Origin: an uncultured Lachnospiraceae bacterium
GTDB lineage: Bacteria; Bacillota; Clostridia; Lachnospirales; Lachnospiraceae
Length of the DNA: 59,046 nt
Direction of reading: 5' to 3'
Assembly: GCA_951801955.1 (NCBI GenBank)
Contig: CATOOV010000015.1
Coordinates: forward strand, 1 to 59,046
Shown here: positions 7,778 to 17,056 of the stretch, one piece after another
Position numbering within the stretch: the first letter of the stretch is position 1
Layout of the letters: the number at the start of each line of letters is the position of its first letter
The notes under the pieces: model-generated
Told to the model about the DNA's origin: nothing
The model's input: the letters and a program-made list of their open reading frames with translations, nothing else
The model's database searches: none
Made by a program: the position numbers and the translations under genes

Positions 7778-8915
7778 AGAGGATGTAATACTGCTGTTGA
7801 AAGACATTACTGGATTGGTGGAACCACAGCCTACAAAAGAGCGGGAGCGGCTGATTCAGTCTGGGAAGCATTATTGTGAAATGCTTCCCATTGAATATGT
7901 TCCAAGTAAAACCTATATGCAGGTATATCGGGAAGCGCTGAAAAACTATGCCAAGCCCACAGCACAGGCAATTGGAAGGCTTGCAGGGCTTATTCTAAAA
8001 AAAAGGGGAAGTCAGGTGGTGCTGGTGTCTTTGGCAAGGGCAGGAATTCCCATTGGGATTTTGCTGAAACGGTATATTTATTTAAAATATGGTATTGAAG
8101 TAAAGCACTATGCAATTTCAATTATCCGGGGCAGGGGAATTGATAAAAATGCTATGAAGTTTTTGTTGGAGCGCTATGAACCAGCACGGCTTGTCTTTGT
8201 GGACGGCTGGATTGGGAAGGGAGCTATTTTAAACGAGCTGAAAAAGGAATTGGAAGTATTTCCAGGAATTCCCTCTGAAATTGCAGTGGTTGCCGACCCG
8301 GCAAATGTAACAGAATTTTGTGGCACTCACGAAGATCTGTTGATTCCAAGTTCATGCCTGAACTGCACAGTCTCTGGTTTGGTGAGCCGGACATTTTTGA
8401 GGGATGACATTATTGGAAAAGAAGATTTCCATGGTGCAGTGTATTATGGGGAATTGAAGGATAAAGATTTGTCCTATGAGTTTATTGATACTATTGAGAA
8501 GGAATTTGAGATAGGGTCATCAAAAAGCCAGCAGGTTTTACAGGAAGCTACATCAGATGAAAAAGGAAACCATGGAATTACATCAGATGAAAAAGGAAAC
8601 CAGGATGTTACGCAAAGAGTGGGGACAGGTAAGATCAGGAAAAATTTGGATGGAACAGGGCTGGAAGAGGTCAAGGAACTGGCAGCAGAATATGGTATTA
8701 CCGATATCAACTTGATAAAACCAGGGATCGGGGAAACTACCCGGGTACTGCTGCGGAGGGTTCCATGGAAGATTTTAATAGATGAAAAATATCAGGACGA
8801 CCCTTGTCTGGCACATCTTCTTCGGCTGGCAAAGGAAAAGGAAGTTCCTATAGAAATGCATCCTCTGATTCATTATAAGACATGTGGAATAATAAAAAAA
8901 CTGGCAGACGCATAA
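7758..8915 (+). CDS. StiP-family (PRTase-like) Ter-cluster protein
   Basis: The 385-residue product matches the family annotated as cysteine protease StiP or PRTase_1. Features are SSYREEDVILLLKDI at the N-terminus, LVSLARAGIPIGILLKR, HYAISIIRGRGID and FVDGWIGKGAI. The last resembles a PRPP loop, so a phosphoribosyltransferase role is as plausible as a peptidase. I start at ATG 7758 (AGGTGGTGTGAAA before it). The start lies inside the preceding gene, so the two are coupled. Residues around 265-284 contain a 10-residue tandem duplication (TSDEKGN repeated; 30-bp units at 8550-8579 and 8580-8609) in what looks like a linker. Confidence 0.8.
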   Translation: MRSSYREEDVILLLKDITGLVEPQPTKERERLIQSGKHYCEMLPIEYVPSKTYMQVYREALKNYAKPTAQAIGRLAGLILKKRGSQVVLVSLARAGIPIGILLKRYIYLKYGIEVKHYAISIIRGRGIDKNAMKFLLERYEPARLVFVDGWIGKGAILNELKKELEVFPGIPSEIAVVADPANVTEFCGTHEDLLIPSSCLNCTVSGLVSRTFLRDDIIGKEDFHGAVYYGELKDKDLSYEFIDTIEKEFEIGSSKSQQVLQEATSDEKGNHGITSDEKGNQDVTQRVGTGKIRKNLDGTGLEEVKELAAEYGITDINLIKPGIGETTRVLLRRVPWKILIDEKYQDDPCLAHLLRLAKEKEVPIEMHPLIHYKTCGIIKKLADA

Positions 8916-8948
8916 CGGCAGGTTTTTGTATCATAACATTCAAGTTTT

Positions 8949-9056
8949 CTTCCCGCGCGGCTAAATGCCATTTGGGTGCAAATATCCCTCCCCTTGGGAC
9001 GCACTTGTGAAAAACAAGATAAGACATGCCCCGTCAGTTTACTGTGGGGTGTTTGA
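8949..9056 (+). repeat. Degenerate partial copy of the ~222-bp interspersed repeat
   Basis: It starts TTCCCGCG, jumps to the ATTTGGGTGCAAATA part of the right half, and ends with the CCCCGTCAG-TTTACTG-TGGGG hairpin plus TGTTTGAG. The central part of the full repeat is missing. It lies 33 bp after the StiP-family stop codon. Confidence 0.7.
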
Positions 9057-9063
9057 GTTGAAG

Positions 9064-9143
9064 AAAAAGGAAATTTCCTAAATCGTTTCCAATTTATATA
9101 TGGAAGGATTTATATTCGGGAGATATAAAAAGGAAATTTCCTA
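9064..9143. repeat. Direct repeat of a GGAAATTTCC palindrome
   Basis: AAAAAGGAAATTTCCTA occurs twice, at 9064-9080 and 9127-9143, 63 bp apart, in the gap between two convergent genes. Each copy holds a perfect 10-bp palindrome. It could be protein-binding sites or small stem-loops. Confidence 0.6.
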
Positions 9144-9172
9144 GAGGGTTGCCAGTTCTTGTATCCTGGGAT

Positions 9173-10138
9173 TTACGATTCTTTTGTACCAAAAACTTCG
9201 GCAAGCATAACTGTTTTTTGTGCCCAATTGTAATGTGTTTTGTATTCATTCATGCGTTCTTTCTGGATGCTTCCAGAAACCAGGGAATTGTGTCCAGAAT
9301 CCCAATTCAGGATTGCCTTTGCGTCCAAAAGGTCATGTTCTGATACTTGGTAAGCACGATTTACCACGGAAATCTGGTTAGGATGGATGACAGTTTTTCC
9401 GACAAAACCACATAACCTGTCCTGTATCAGTTCTGCTTCCAATCCAGATTTCCAATTAGGACCATTGTAATATTCCCATACAGGACCAGAGACTACATAG
9501 TCCATGCCAAACACCGTCATAATATCAGAAAGAATATTTGCGATGGGACGCAGGGCGTGGATGGACTCCGTACTACGGCGGCGGAATCCAAACATGTGGC
9601 ATAAATCGTTGCCGCCTACACGGATGTTCAGCACCAGTTCTTCCACATCATCCAGTTTTTCCTTTAATGTATATAAAATGGAATATCGGTTCTGCAGGTT
9701 GATAATCGAAGGATTTTCAAATATTGGCATCATATAAATCCTTTGTGTAGTTGATTGATTGGCTTTTTCCATCGTGTAAAGATATTCATCTGCGTTTTCC
9801 AGAGAGAATTTCGGAATAATAAAGCCCCATAAAAGTTCACGGGCATCTTCCAGACGGTGCAGCAGTGATGGAATTTGTTCTGGGCAGCGGATCCGCACAA
9901 ATATTTTGGGAAGGTAAAGTGCCTCCCTCAAATGTTGTTCATATATTTTTTTCAGGGAGGAGATGAGAATCGTTTCAGCTTCCTTTACACGGTCGTCCCG
10001 GATGGTATCTTCCAGGCAGAGTGCCAAGGAAAACAAATTGCCAAATCTTCCTGTAACAATTGACTGTACAATACTTTCATTATTTGCCGGGCAGTACAGC
10101 AGGGCGCCGACACTATAGTATCGTATGGAATTTTTCAT
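9173..10138 (-). CDS. HpcH/HpaI aldolase / citrate-lyase-like C-C bond lyase
   Basis: A 321-residue CitE-like TIM-barrel protein of the C-C bond lyase group seen in Ter clusters. It starts IRYYSVGALLYCPANN and contains FSLALCLEDTIRDDRV, with the acidic metal/CoA-site residues, then KIFVRIRCPEQI and NLNIRVGGNDLCHMFGFRR. It presumably breaks or forms a C-C bond in the unknown Ter-linked product pathway. It is convergent with the StiP gene and divergent from the protease gene. AAAGGAG lies 9 bp before the ATG. Minus-strand leader hairpins (AACGCC-GAT-GGCGTT with T-run at about 10195-10210, and ACTCCGACAC...GCCGGAGT) sit in the 5' region and could attenuate it. Confidence 0.85.
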   Translation of the reverse strand: MKNSIRYYSVGALLYCPANNESIVQSIVTGRFGNLFSLALCLEDTIRDDRVKEAETILISSLKKIYEQHLREALYLPKIFVRIRCPEQIPSLLHRLEDARELLWGFIIPKFSLENADEYLYTMEKANQSTTQRIYMMPIFENPSIINLQNRYSILYTLKEKLDDVEELVLNIRVGGNDLCHMFGFRRRSTESIHALRPIANILSDIMTVFGMDYVVSGPVWEYYNGPNWKSGLEAELIQDRLCGFVGKTVIHPNQISVVNRAYQVSEHDLLDAKAILNWDSGHNSLVSGSIQKERMNEYKTHYNWAQKTVMLAEVFGTKES

Positions 10139-10394
10139 TGAGAGAAAGCTCCTTTGAATTTATATTACTCCGGCAGTTAAGTGTCGGAGTATTAAAAACG
10201 CCATCGGCGTTCCTGCGGCGGCGCGTGAGCTGCTTTTGCAATATCTGCAAATGTCATGTGCCTGCCATTTGATATGATACCCCCTGAATATTTATTATAA
10301 CATAAAAAGATGGGAAATGATAGAAAAAATGATGATGATATGATAAAATGATGAAATAGATTTATTTATTAATTTATGTAAGGTGTGGGTTACG

Positions 10395-11969
10395 ATGGAA
10401 GAAATACTGAAATTTCGGCATAATGTTAGGGAGATCTCATCAATTATGGATTTTGAGCAAATTAAGGGGGGATTTTCCCAAAATATAAAAGAAGTATATT
10501 TTATTAGATTACTGGGTAGCAGCGGGACTCTTTTGCAGGAGGTAGAACAGATGGATGCCAGGCTAAGTGCTGCCATGGCACAGAATCAGTGTATCTATCT
10601 GCGAATGTCAGCATTGCCAGGGCTAACTGGACAGACAGAGACAGCATACTATTTGAGTTGCTACGAACAGTGGAAGAAGAGTGGGGAACGAACACTGGAA
10701 ACAAAAGGAGCCAAGAGGGCGGAACTTCCAACCAGGGTGTTATGTAATGCATGTTTGGATGTCTTACATGTTTTGCAGGATAGTAAAGGCACGGTAAACG
10801 ATTCCATTCAGAAAAATTTTGTGGTAAAATTGTTGTTTTGGCTGGATCAGATCTTAAAACACTTTCCCCAGAAATGGGAAGAACAGGGTTCCATTAAGAT
10901 CGTGGCAGATAATGTGGTACGCCGCCAGGAGTATCTCTTTTATTATTTTCTCACATTGCTGGGCATGGATGTGCTTTTGATTCAAGGCAGGCAGGATATT
11001 GAGCCGTCCATGGAACAATTGGGTTTGTCCAAAAGCTATCGGTTGGGCGGTTGGGTACAAACAGGGTTTCCCATTTATAATTATGAGAATTATAGGTCTT
11101 CTGCTTCGAATTTGCACGAGGTTTCCAGGCAGGAGGCAAATGGCCAGCAAGGGTCAGCACCCGTGCGCATTACCTTGCCAGAACGGAATCGTAAAGGGAA
11201 AGTGGAAACGGGAAGAGGGAGGCAGGAAAATGAGCCTGTGCGTATCACCTTGCCGGAACGGAATCGCAAAGGGAAAGTGGAAACGGAAAGAGGAAGGCAG
11301 GAAAATAAGCTTATGCGCACCAGTCCGCCGGAGCAAAATACAACCGCCAGTGCTGCTTCCCAGGCACAGTCAAGACCCTCTTCCTCACAACGAAGGGAGA
11401 AAACTTATGAGGAGCTGGCGCTTCTCTCTTCTTCGATTGTGTTGATTGGAATACACGACAGACGCGGAGAGATGATTGGAGTTGGATCTGGAATTATGAT
11501 TGGCAGGAAGGGTTACATATTGACCAATAACCATGTGGCAACTGGCGGATGTTTCTATTCTGTGCGGATTGAGGAAGAAGAAACAGTATACGAGACAGAT
11601 CAGGTCATTAAATATAATCCTATGCTGGATCTTGCGGTTCTTCGGATTGACCGGACGCTGCAGCCCCTTCCCATTTATTCTGGCAGTAAAAAATTGGTGC
11701 GGGGGCAGCGTGTAGTGGCGATTGGAAGTCCTTTGGGGCTGTTTAATTCTGTGTCAGACGGAATTATTTCAGGGTTTCGTGTGATCAACGATGTGGATAT
11801 GATACAGTTTACGGCGCCCATCTCCCATGGAAGTTCTGGCGGAGCGCTGTTAAATATGTATGGGGAGGTTATCGGCATTAGTACGGCTGGATTTGATGAA
11901 GGTCAAAATATTAATCTGGCAACAGGCTATGAAGGGATCAATCTGTTTATCCAGGGATTTGTTCATTAG
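10395..11969 (+). CDS. Trypsin-like serine protease with unknown N-terminal region
   Basis: 524 residues. The C-terminal ~190 residues are an HtrA-type chymotrypsin-fold protease: GVGSGIMIG, TNNHV (His), LDLAVLRI (Asp) and SHGSSGGAL (Ser). There is no PDZ domain and no signal peptide, so it is probably cytoplasmic. The N-terminal ~240 residues are helical-looking and unrecognised. Between them is a charged linker with a 25-residue tandem repeat (VRITLPERNRKGKVET units; 75 bp at 11163 and 11238) and an S/Q-rich stretch. ATG 10395 is preferred over GTG 10383 because TAAGGTG precedes it. Cytoplasmic trypsin-like proteases are known partners in Ter-type stress clusters. Confidence 0.8.
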   Translation: MEEILKFRHNVREISSIMDFEQIKGGFSQNIKEVYFIRLLGSSGTLLQEVEQMDARLSAAMAQNQCIYLRMSALPGLTGQTETAYYLSCYEQWKKSGERTLETKGAKRAELPTRVLCNACLDVLHVLQDSKGTVNDSIQKNFVVKLLFWLDQILKHFPQKWEEQGSIKIVADNVVRRQEYLFYYFLTLLGMDVLLIQGRQDIEPSMEQLGLSKSYRLGGWVQTGFPIYNYENYRSSASNLHEVSRQEANGQQGSAPVRITLPERNRKGKVETGRGRQENEPVRITLPERNRKGKVETERGRQENKLMRTSPPEQNTTASAASQAQSRPSSSQRREKTYEELALLSSSIVLIGIHDRRGEMIGVGSGIMIGRKGYILTNNHVATGGCFYSVRIEEEETVYETDQVIKYNPMLDLAVLRIDRTLQPLPIYSGSKKLVRGQRVVAIGSPLGLFNSVSDGIISGFRVINDVDMIQFTAPISHGSSGGALLNMYGEVIGISTAGFDEGQNINLATGYEGINLFIQGFVH

Positions 11970-12007
11970 ATAGAAGTATTTTCATCAGATTGTTGTCAAA
12001 AATATAA

Positions 12008-12230
12008 ATTTATTCCCGCGAGCAATGTACCCAAAGGGCACTTAGGAACATAGACATGTTTGCATGGATATTTGACGGTGCTATGCGCCAGTGGCGCATG
12101 TGAAGCATGGACCGAAACGGAGTGCAGACAGCCGCGAGGGTAGGTGCCCTTTGGGTGCAAATACCCCGCCCCTTGGGGCAGAAAGAACAAGCCAGGTCAT
12201 GCCCCGTAGCTTGCTGCGGGGTATTTGACT
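12008..12230 (+). repeat. Interspersed structured repeat, copy A
   Basis: About 222 bp, closely similar to the copies at 24694-24921 and 47118-47339. Internal structure: a 13-bp inverted repeat ACCCAAAGGGCAC (12029-12041) / GTGCCCTTTGGGT (12144-12156), a TGCGCCA-GTGGCGCA hairpin between them, CCCCGCCCCTTGGGG, and a terminal CCCCGTAG-CTTG-CTGCGGGG hairpin followed by TATTTGACT. The repeat's last bases supply the stop codon of the tailspike gene on the other strand. Confidence 0.9.
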
Positions 12231-15200
12231 ACTTACCGTCTGCACAGGTGGAAGCCAGCTCAAATCCGATATAGTTTTCAAATGCTTGCTGCAGGTTTTT
12301 GACCGCCTGCCTGTTTTTCTGTATCATAAAGGTGTTTAATGCTGTAAATTCACTGTAGCGCAGGGAATAGATATATTCTGGGTTTCCATTGTCATCCAGG
12401 ATTGGTTCCTCGGTTTCCCGCCCGTTTTCATCTATGGAACAATGGACTTTTACATCTTTACAAAATCCGGCAAAATCCAAATCAGTGAAACCGCATTTTG
12501 CCATTGCTTCTTCCACGTCCTGCGCGATAAATCCAATGTGTGTCCTGCCGGAGCTGCCTTCTATAAAAGTAAAAGACACAGGGAGAAGCAGCATAAAGAA
12601 GTCCATATGTCGTTCTGTCAGAGGGGTGATGTTGCTTTTTAAGTTGCGGTCAGAAAAGACAATCTCGTTTGTATCTGCAAAGATATCTTTCCAGCGGTAA
12701 CTGCTTGTCCCCAATGATATTTTTCCAGTGGCATTTTTGGATACGGCATTGGAGCCGCTGTAATGGATATAGGTATTGGGGCGAAAGTTGTAATTCGTGG
12801 TAAAGACAATATCGCACTCATCCTCATTTTCTGTGTTGGAGTTCCACAGTTTCTTGACATATCCGGCTTTCTGGGCATTCGTGATGGTGCCAGTGATAAG
12901 CCCGGAAAAGCTGGAAGTTCCTTTGACGGAAAGGTCTTTGAATACGGCATTTCCAGAAGAATTTATATAATAATCTGTCCCATCGGCGAAATACACATTT
13001 TGAGACATATATACATGGGATTCAAAGTAAGATTTCAGGCGTGTACTAAAATACATACTGGCATTTACCGTAAATACACCGCCATGCTTTTTATAGATTG
13101 TCAAGCTTTCGGCATCGATACTCATATTGTAGAGTTCGTCTTCCCTGTCTAAAAATAGAACACCTTCACGTAGAGTCAGTGACCGTTTATGATTGGCATT
13201 ATAGCCGCTGTTAATTAACAGCCCATCTTCTATAAAGGTTCTTGATGGAATATTGTTATTTTCGGGTGAAATGATCATGCTTTCAAATACACCGCCTTCT
13301 ATGGTGGTGCCAGAAATATTTCCGCCTTCTATGGTAGAACCAGTAATAGTGCCAGAAAAACTTCCATTGACAGCATGTACGGTTCCTTTAAATTCGGCGC
13401 TGCCGTCTGATTTGATCCCAACGGATATCTCAGAACCATTATGCACCTGGAAGATATAGCCGCTGCCCGTCAATCCATTGGGATCTATCACAACCTTTTT
13501 CTTATTTTGGCTGTGGGTAATGTTTAAGTAACCGCCTGCAATAAAGGGAGAGATCACAGAGTGGCTTCCGATTAATGTCCCGCTGTTTACCCCCAGGCAA
13601 TTTGCCACGGCTGCATCCAGTTTGCGGATTTCACTGTTGGTATAAGCAGAAGCATTTTGGGCAAGGGAAGAGAATGCAGTATCTAATCCCTCGATGGCCG
13701 TTTGTTTGATGGGCGATTTCCATTTGATTACGCCGCCGTCTAAGGTAATGCCGTTTTGGTCAAGGACAATGGAATGATTGGCACCATAGATTCCAAGCTT
13801 TTCTCCAAGAAACAGTTTTCCAACCACTGTTTTGGCGATAATTCCATAATCATTTACCAGTTCCTTGGACTCTGGGTCAATATAACTGATTCTGCCGATG
13901 CCTGTGTCAATGGTTTTCCAATGGTCAGAGGTGGTGTAAAGCCCATTGCTGAGTAGTTTTAATTGGTAAGGTTCATAGGAGTCTGTGAGGTCATCGTGCC
14001 GCCGGGCAAGAAGCCCATGGTGGTCTATCACAAGTTCCTGATGGTCAGAATTGACAAATTTTGTCTGTGCAGCGTTTAATCCTTCGCGGATCCAGCCTTT
14101 TACATATTCAGAGGCATCTTTCGACTGTTGCATCTGCTGCATGACCCCGGAGTAGGACTTTGCCATGGAGGAAGCAGAGCCAAGGATGGATTTGATATCG
14201 GAGACGCCGGACCATATGGTTTCTGTGGTGGAAAATTCCACATCAATAGATTGGAAATCTTCATAATTGATTTGGTAAGAGAGCAGGCGGAGTTTAAAGA
14301 TTTTATGGTCAATCTCCAACCGGATCCAGTTGCCCACCGAGAAGGCGGAGGTTAGGGGCGAAAACGCCTCCAATGCAAGCAGGTTGTTCATGGTGGCGGT
14401 AAGGGTATACTGGATATGGCTTGCTTGGTAAAGTTCTTTTGCAGCATCCTCCAGCAGATCCTTGGCGTGTTCGATTACCTGTGCATTTGTCAGCCCATCG
14501 GAAAGATAGTTGGAATTGGAATATTTGTCTTCCCGGCGGTAAGAACAGAATGTTTTCCAGAGTTTTTCACCGTCTTTAAGCGCCTTTAAGGTGGCTTCCA
14601 GATTTAGGTCATGGTTTGTATTCTGCTGGAGGGTATGCAAGAAACCAGAGCTTTTCTTTGTATTGGAATCAAAATAGTAAAAATATTTGATCGCTTCCAA
14701 CATTTCCTGCCGTTTAGGAATTTCCTTGTCAACCAGTTCTTTTCTTCTGGTATAAAAATTGGTGTAGGTGTCTAAAATATGGTCAATATTGTTGTCCCCT
14801 TCGAGCCCAGAAGAGAGAAGGATATCGAGACATCCCTGGAAGGAATTGGACAAGCTTTGCAGTTCCTGCAGGGAATATAATTGAAGTTGGGCCAAAAACA
14901 CGGTTTCCTCAAGCTTTCGGTTTGTAATGTCGTATCTGCTGATTTTGTCTTTGTCTGACATGGCACGGTAAATTTTTTGTTCTGTAAATAATGCCACATT
15001 GCCGCTGATGGATAGGGTAAGGGCACTGCTTTGCAAGGTAAGGTTTTTTCCAGTCTCATCCTTTTGGGAGCGGCTTGTGAGGGTGAAGGTTCCAGTCCAG
15101 GTTCCTTTCAAAGCAGGCGCCGCTGCTTTGGTATAGGTATCGGTGTGGACCGTAAAATCATAGTATGCAGGACTGTAAAATATTTTTGCATTGTTTGCAA

Positions 15201-16596
15201 TGGCTCGCTCCACGGTGGAAGTGATTGCCGTGGTATGGCTGCATAAGGCAATTTCGTTAAAAAAAAGCTCTGTTTCACTGCCAAATCCCGTTTGGAACCC
15301 CTCTAAGATCGCCTGCATGGAATCTTCGATTCCGAGGTGCGAAGTGGTAAGGGTGGGCATCATGGAAATATCTATAAATTCATACAGGTCAATGCACTGG
15401 TATATGGAAGCGGTTACAGCAGGATATCCCAGCAGGACTTCAGGAAGGTTGGAATAGTTTTTTTGGTTGTCTGGAAATTTTTCATTTACATATGCCACAA
15501 CGGAATTATAATGTGCAACCTCTTGATGTTGCAATTCATAACGTTGGCTGGTCTGGTATTGCTGGTATTTGGTATCATATGCCTCCAAAGCTGAGGACAG
15601 CGCCGTGGGCATGTCCGCCTTTACGGCATCAGAAAAACTATAAATATAGGGAGAACCGTTTGGGTTAACGGAACGGACAGCAGCGGTCATAATGTCATCG
15701 CCGCCTTCGACATAAAAGCAGTTGACTAGGGAATCCTGATTGGTCTGCAGGTTGATTTCTGTTGAGAGATTTTCCTTGGAAATAAAAATGGTAGTATCTT
15801 CTCCATAAGGCATTTGGATATCCGTCTCTCCACATTTTGGGCATTGACCTGAATAATCTCCCCGATATCCGCAGTGTTTGCAAGTGCTGTACAGATCGTA
15901 TGCGGATATAGTCCTTGTGGTGGAATCAAACAGGAAGACACAGTGGAAAAGTTCTGAGACTTCACCCGTTAAAACACTGTATAAGTCTGAATCTGAGATC
16001 TGCAGCGTCCGCTGGAGATCCATCAGGGAGGGCGCTACGGCAAAGTTGGAGTAGTGGGGCGCCTTTTCCAGTAACCGATGCATCAGGGAAGCTCTTTTCA
16101 AGGCTGCTTTTTTCTGTGCCACGGAATAGTTGCGATATCTGGAATCTGTCCAGTCAAACTTCATATAGTCTTCTGGGTTCCGGTAAAATAAAGTTGGCAG
16201 ATGTTCATCATAATCGGGATTTAAAATATCTGCCTCCGTATTAATTTCGCAGTCGTATAATTTCACTGCAGATAATTCCGCTTCACATAAGGAAACGGCA
16301 GTTACCGATTTTTTTGTGGTATCACTTTCAGTTGTAGATACATAGATTTCAAACCGTTCATTTAACTCAGGAACGTACAATACCTTAAAATCCACAATGG
16401 AATCCCAGAGGGATTCCATTGTATGATTGGTTGGTTTATAAACAGTAAATGAAAGTTCATTTGCACTGTTAAAATTTCTTTTGTAGATTAAATCAGAAAT
16501 ATTTGGAATACAGCAAATGTTTTCAAAATTTCTGTTCTGTAAAATAAGTGTGGGAATTTCTGCATTCCCATTTTTATCTATGATTGTGGCTGCCAT
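12229..16596 (-). CDS. Phage tail-tip/tailspike protein with S74 intramolecular chaperone
   Basis: 1455 residues. The N-terminal ~700 residues resemble prophage tail endopeptidase/host-interaction baseplate proteins and include a zinc-knuckle C-K-H-C-G...C-P-K-C-G (about residues 238-257). The middle has coiled coil and then repeat-rich beta structure with GSFSGTITGSTIEGG and ISGTTIEGG units. The C-terminal 141 residues are a peptidase S74 chaperone: SDRNLKSNI gives Ser1315 and Lys1320 as the self-cleavage dyad, followed by IGFIAQDVEEAM. This kind of protein trimerises and then releases its chaperone. It is the last gene of the minus-strand cassette. The stop codon is formed by the repeat at 12230, so the extreme C-terminus may have been altered. 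Confidence 0.85.
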   Translation of the reverse strand: MAATIIDKNGNAEIPTLILQNRNFENICCIPNISDLIYKRNFNSANELSFTVYKPTNHTMESLWDSIVDFKVLYVPELNERFEIYVSTTESDTTKKSVTAVSLCEAELSAVKLYDCEINTEADILNPDYDEHLPTLFYRNPEDYMKFDWTDSRYRNYSVAQKKAALKRASLMHRLLEKAPHYSNFAVAPSLMDLQRTLQISDSDLYSVLTGEVSELFHCVFLFDSTTRTISAYDLYSTCKHCGYRGDYSGQCPKCGETDIQMPYGEDTTIFISKENLSTEINLQTNQDSLVNCFYVEGGDDIMTAAVRSVNPNGSPYIYSFSDAVKADMPTALSSALEAYDTKYQQYQTSQRYELQHQEVAHYNSVVAYVNEKFPDNQKNYSNLPEVLLGYPAVTASIYQCIDLYEFIDISMMPTLTTSHLGIEDSMQAILEGFQTGFGSETELFFNEIALCSHTTAITSTVERAIANNAKIFYSPAYYDFTVHTDTYTKAAAPALKGTWTGTFTLTSRSQKDETGKNLTLQSSALTLSISGNVALFTEQKIYRAMSDKDKISRYDITNRKLEETVFLAQLQLYSLQELQSLSNSFQGCLDILLSSGLEGDNNIDHILDTYTNFYTRRKELVDKEIPKRQEMLEAIKYFYYFDSNTKKSSGFLHTLQQNTNHDLNLEATLKALKDGEKLWKTFCSYRREDKYSNSNYLSDGLTNAQVIEHAKDLLEDAAKELYQASHIQYTLTATMNNLLALEAFSPLTSAFSVGNWIRLEIDHKIFKLRLLSYQINYEDFQSIDVEFSTTETIWSGVSDIKSILGSASSMAKSYSGVMQQMQQSKDASEYVKGWIREGLNAAQTKFVNSDHQELVIDHHGLLARRHDDLTDSYEPYQLKLLSNGLYTTSDHWKTIDTGIGRISYIDPESKELVNDYGIIAKTVVGKLFLGEKLGIYGANHSIVLDQNGITLDGGVIKWKSPIKQTAIEGLDTAFSSLAQNASAYTNSEIRKLDAAVANCLGVNSGTLIGSHSVISPFIAGGYLNITHSQNKKKVVIDPNGLTGSGYIFQVHNGSEISVGIKSDGSAEFKGTVHAVNGSFSGTITGSTIEGGNISGTTIEGGVFESMIISPENNNIPSRTFIEDGLLINSGYNANHKRSLTLREGVLFLDREDELYNMSIDAESLTIYKKHGGVFTVNASMYFSTRLKSYFESHVYMSQNVYFADGTDYYINSSGNAVFKDLSVKGTSSFSGLITGTITNAQKAGYVKKLWNSNTENEDECDIVFTTNYNFRPNTYIHYSGSNAVSKNATGKISLGTSSYRWKDIFADTNEIVFSDRNLKSNITPLTERHMDFFMLLLPVSFTFIEGSSGRTHIGFIAQDVEEAMAKCGFTDLDFAGFCKDVKVHCSIDENGRETEEPILDDNGNPEYIYSLRYSEFTALNTFMIQKNRQAVKNLQQAFENYIGFELASTCADGK

Positions 16597-16614
16597 TGTT
16601 TGCCTCCTTATCGT

Positions 16615-16866
16615 TTAAATTTTTAAGTTTCGTCTTTCTTTGGATAATTCCAAAACCAGATCTTGATATTCCCGTTTCAGTTCGCTCAATTCGTCAATTA
16701 ATGCCATATATTCCTCATAACGTTGTTCGGTCAATAAAATCTTTTCTCTGATATGGTCCGTATTGCAAAGTTCTAACTGCTTTTTTAAATCGTTATTTTC
16801 CATTTCTAATTCTTTGATCAGTTTCTGTTGAATTTGGATTTTTCTGTCTTTCAGTGAGAAATTCAT
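16615..16866 (-). CDS. Short coiled-coil protein of the tail cassette
   Basis: 83 residues, almost entirely predicted coiled coil, rich in Glu, Lys and Leu with heptad-like spacing (for example LIKELEMENNDLKKQLEL). An AAAGGGGG-type ribosome-binding site precedes it on the minus strand, and it ends 18 bp before the tailspike gene, so the two are co-transcribed. I do not recognise the family. By position (between tape measure and spike) a tail-assembly or connector role is possible but not demonstrated. No distal-tail (Dit) gene is present, which would be usual here. Confidence 0.65.
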   Translation of the reverse strand: MNFSLKDRKIQIQQKLIKELEMENNDLKKQLELCNTDHIREKILLTEQRYEEYMALIDELSELKREYQDLVLELSKERRNLKI

Positions 16867-16937
16867 GTTGTCATCCCCCTTTATATAAAATGGATTGGTA
16901 ATTTAGAAACGAAATCATCATATGGGAAAGTTTGAAC

Positions 16938-17038
16938 GGGGGCTGTCGCAAAATGAGAAATTTCTACAACATATAGCATAGATATTTGCGGTATTATTAC
17001 TATATGTTGCGTAATCCCTGCATTTTGCGGCAGCCCCT
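16938..17038. mobile_element. MITE-like palindromic element
   Basis: Terminal inverted repeats GGGGCTGTCGCAAAATG (16939-16955) and CATTTTGCGGCAGCCCC (17021-17037) match at 16 of 17 positions and enclose an inner inverted repeat CAACATATAG...CTATATGTTG. The whole ~100 bp can fold into one long hairpin and has no coding capacity. The same terminal sequence appears at 93-127. It sits 18 bp after the tape-measure stop codon. Confidence 0.75.
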
Positions 17039-17056
17039 TCAAGAATGCCATCTTTG

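Noticed and set aside
8950..9060. Intrinsic terminator of the StiP gene
   Set aside because: The hairpin is the tail of the interspersed repeat and has no T-run; listed as a repeat instead.
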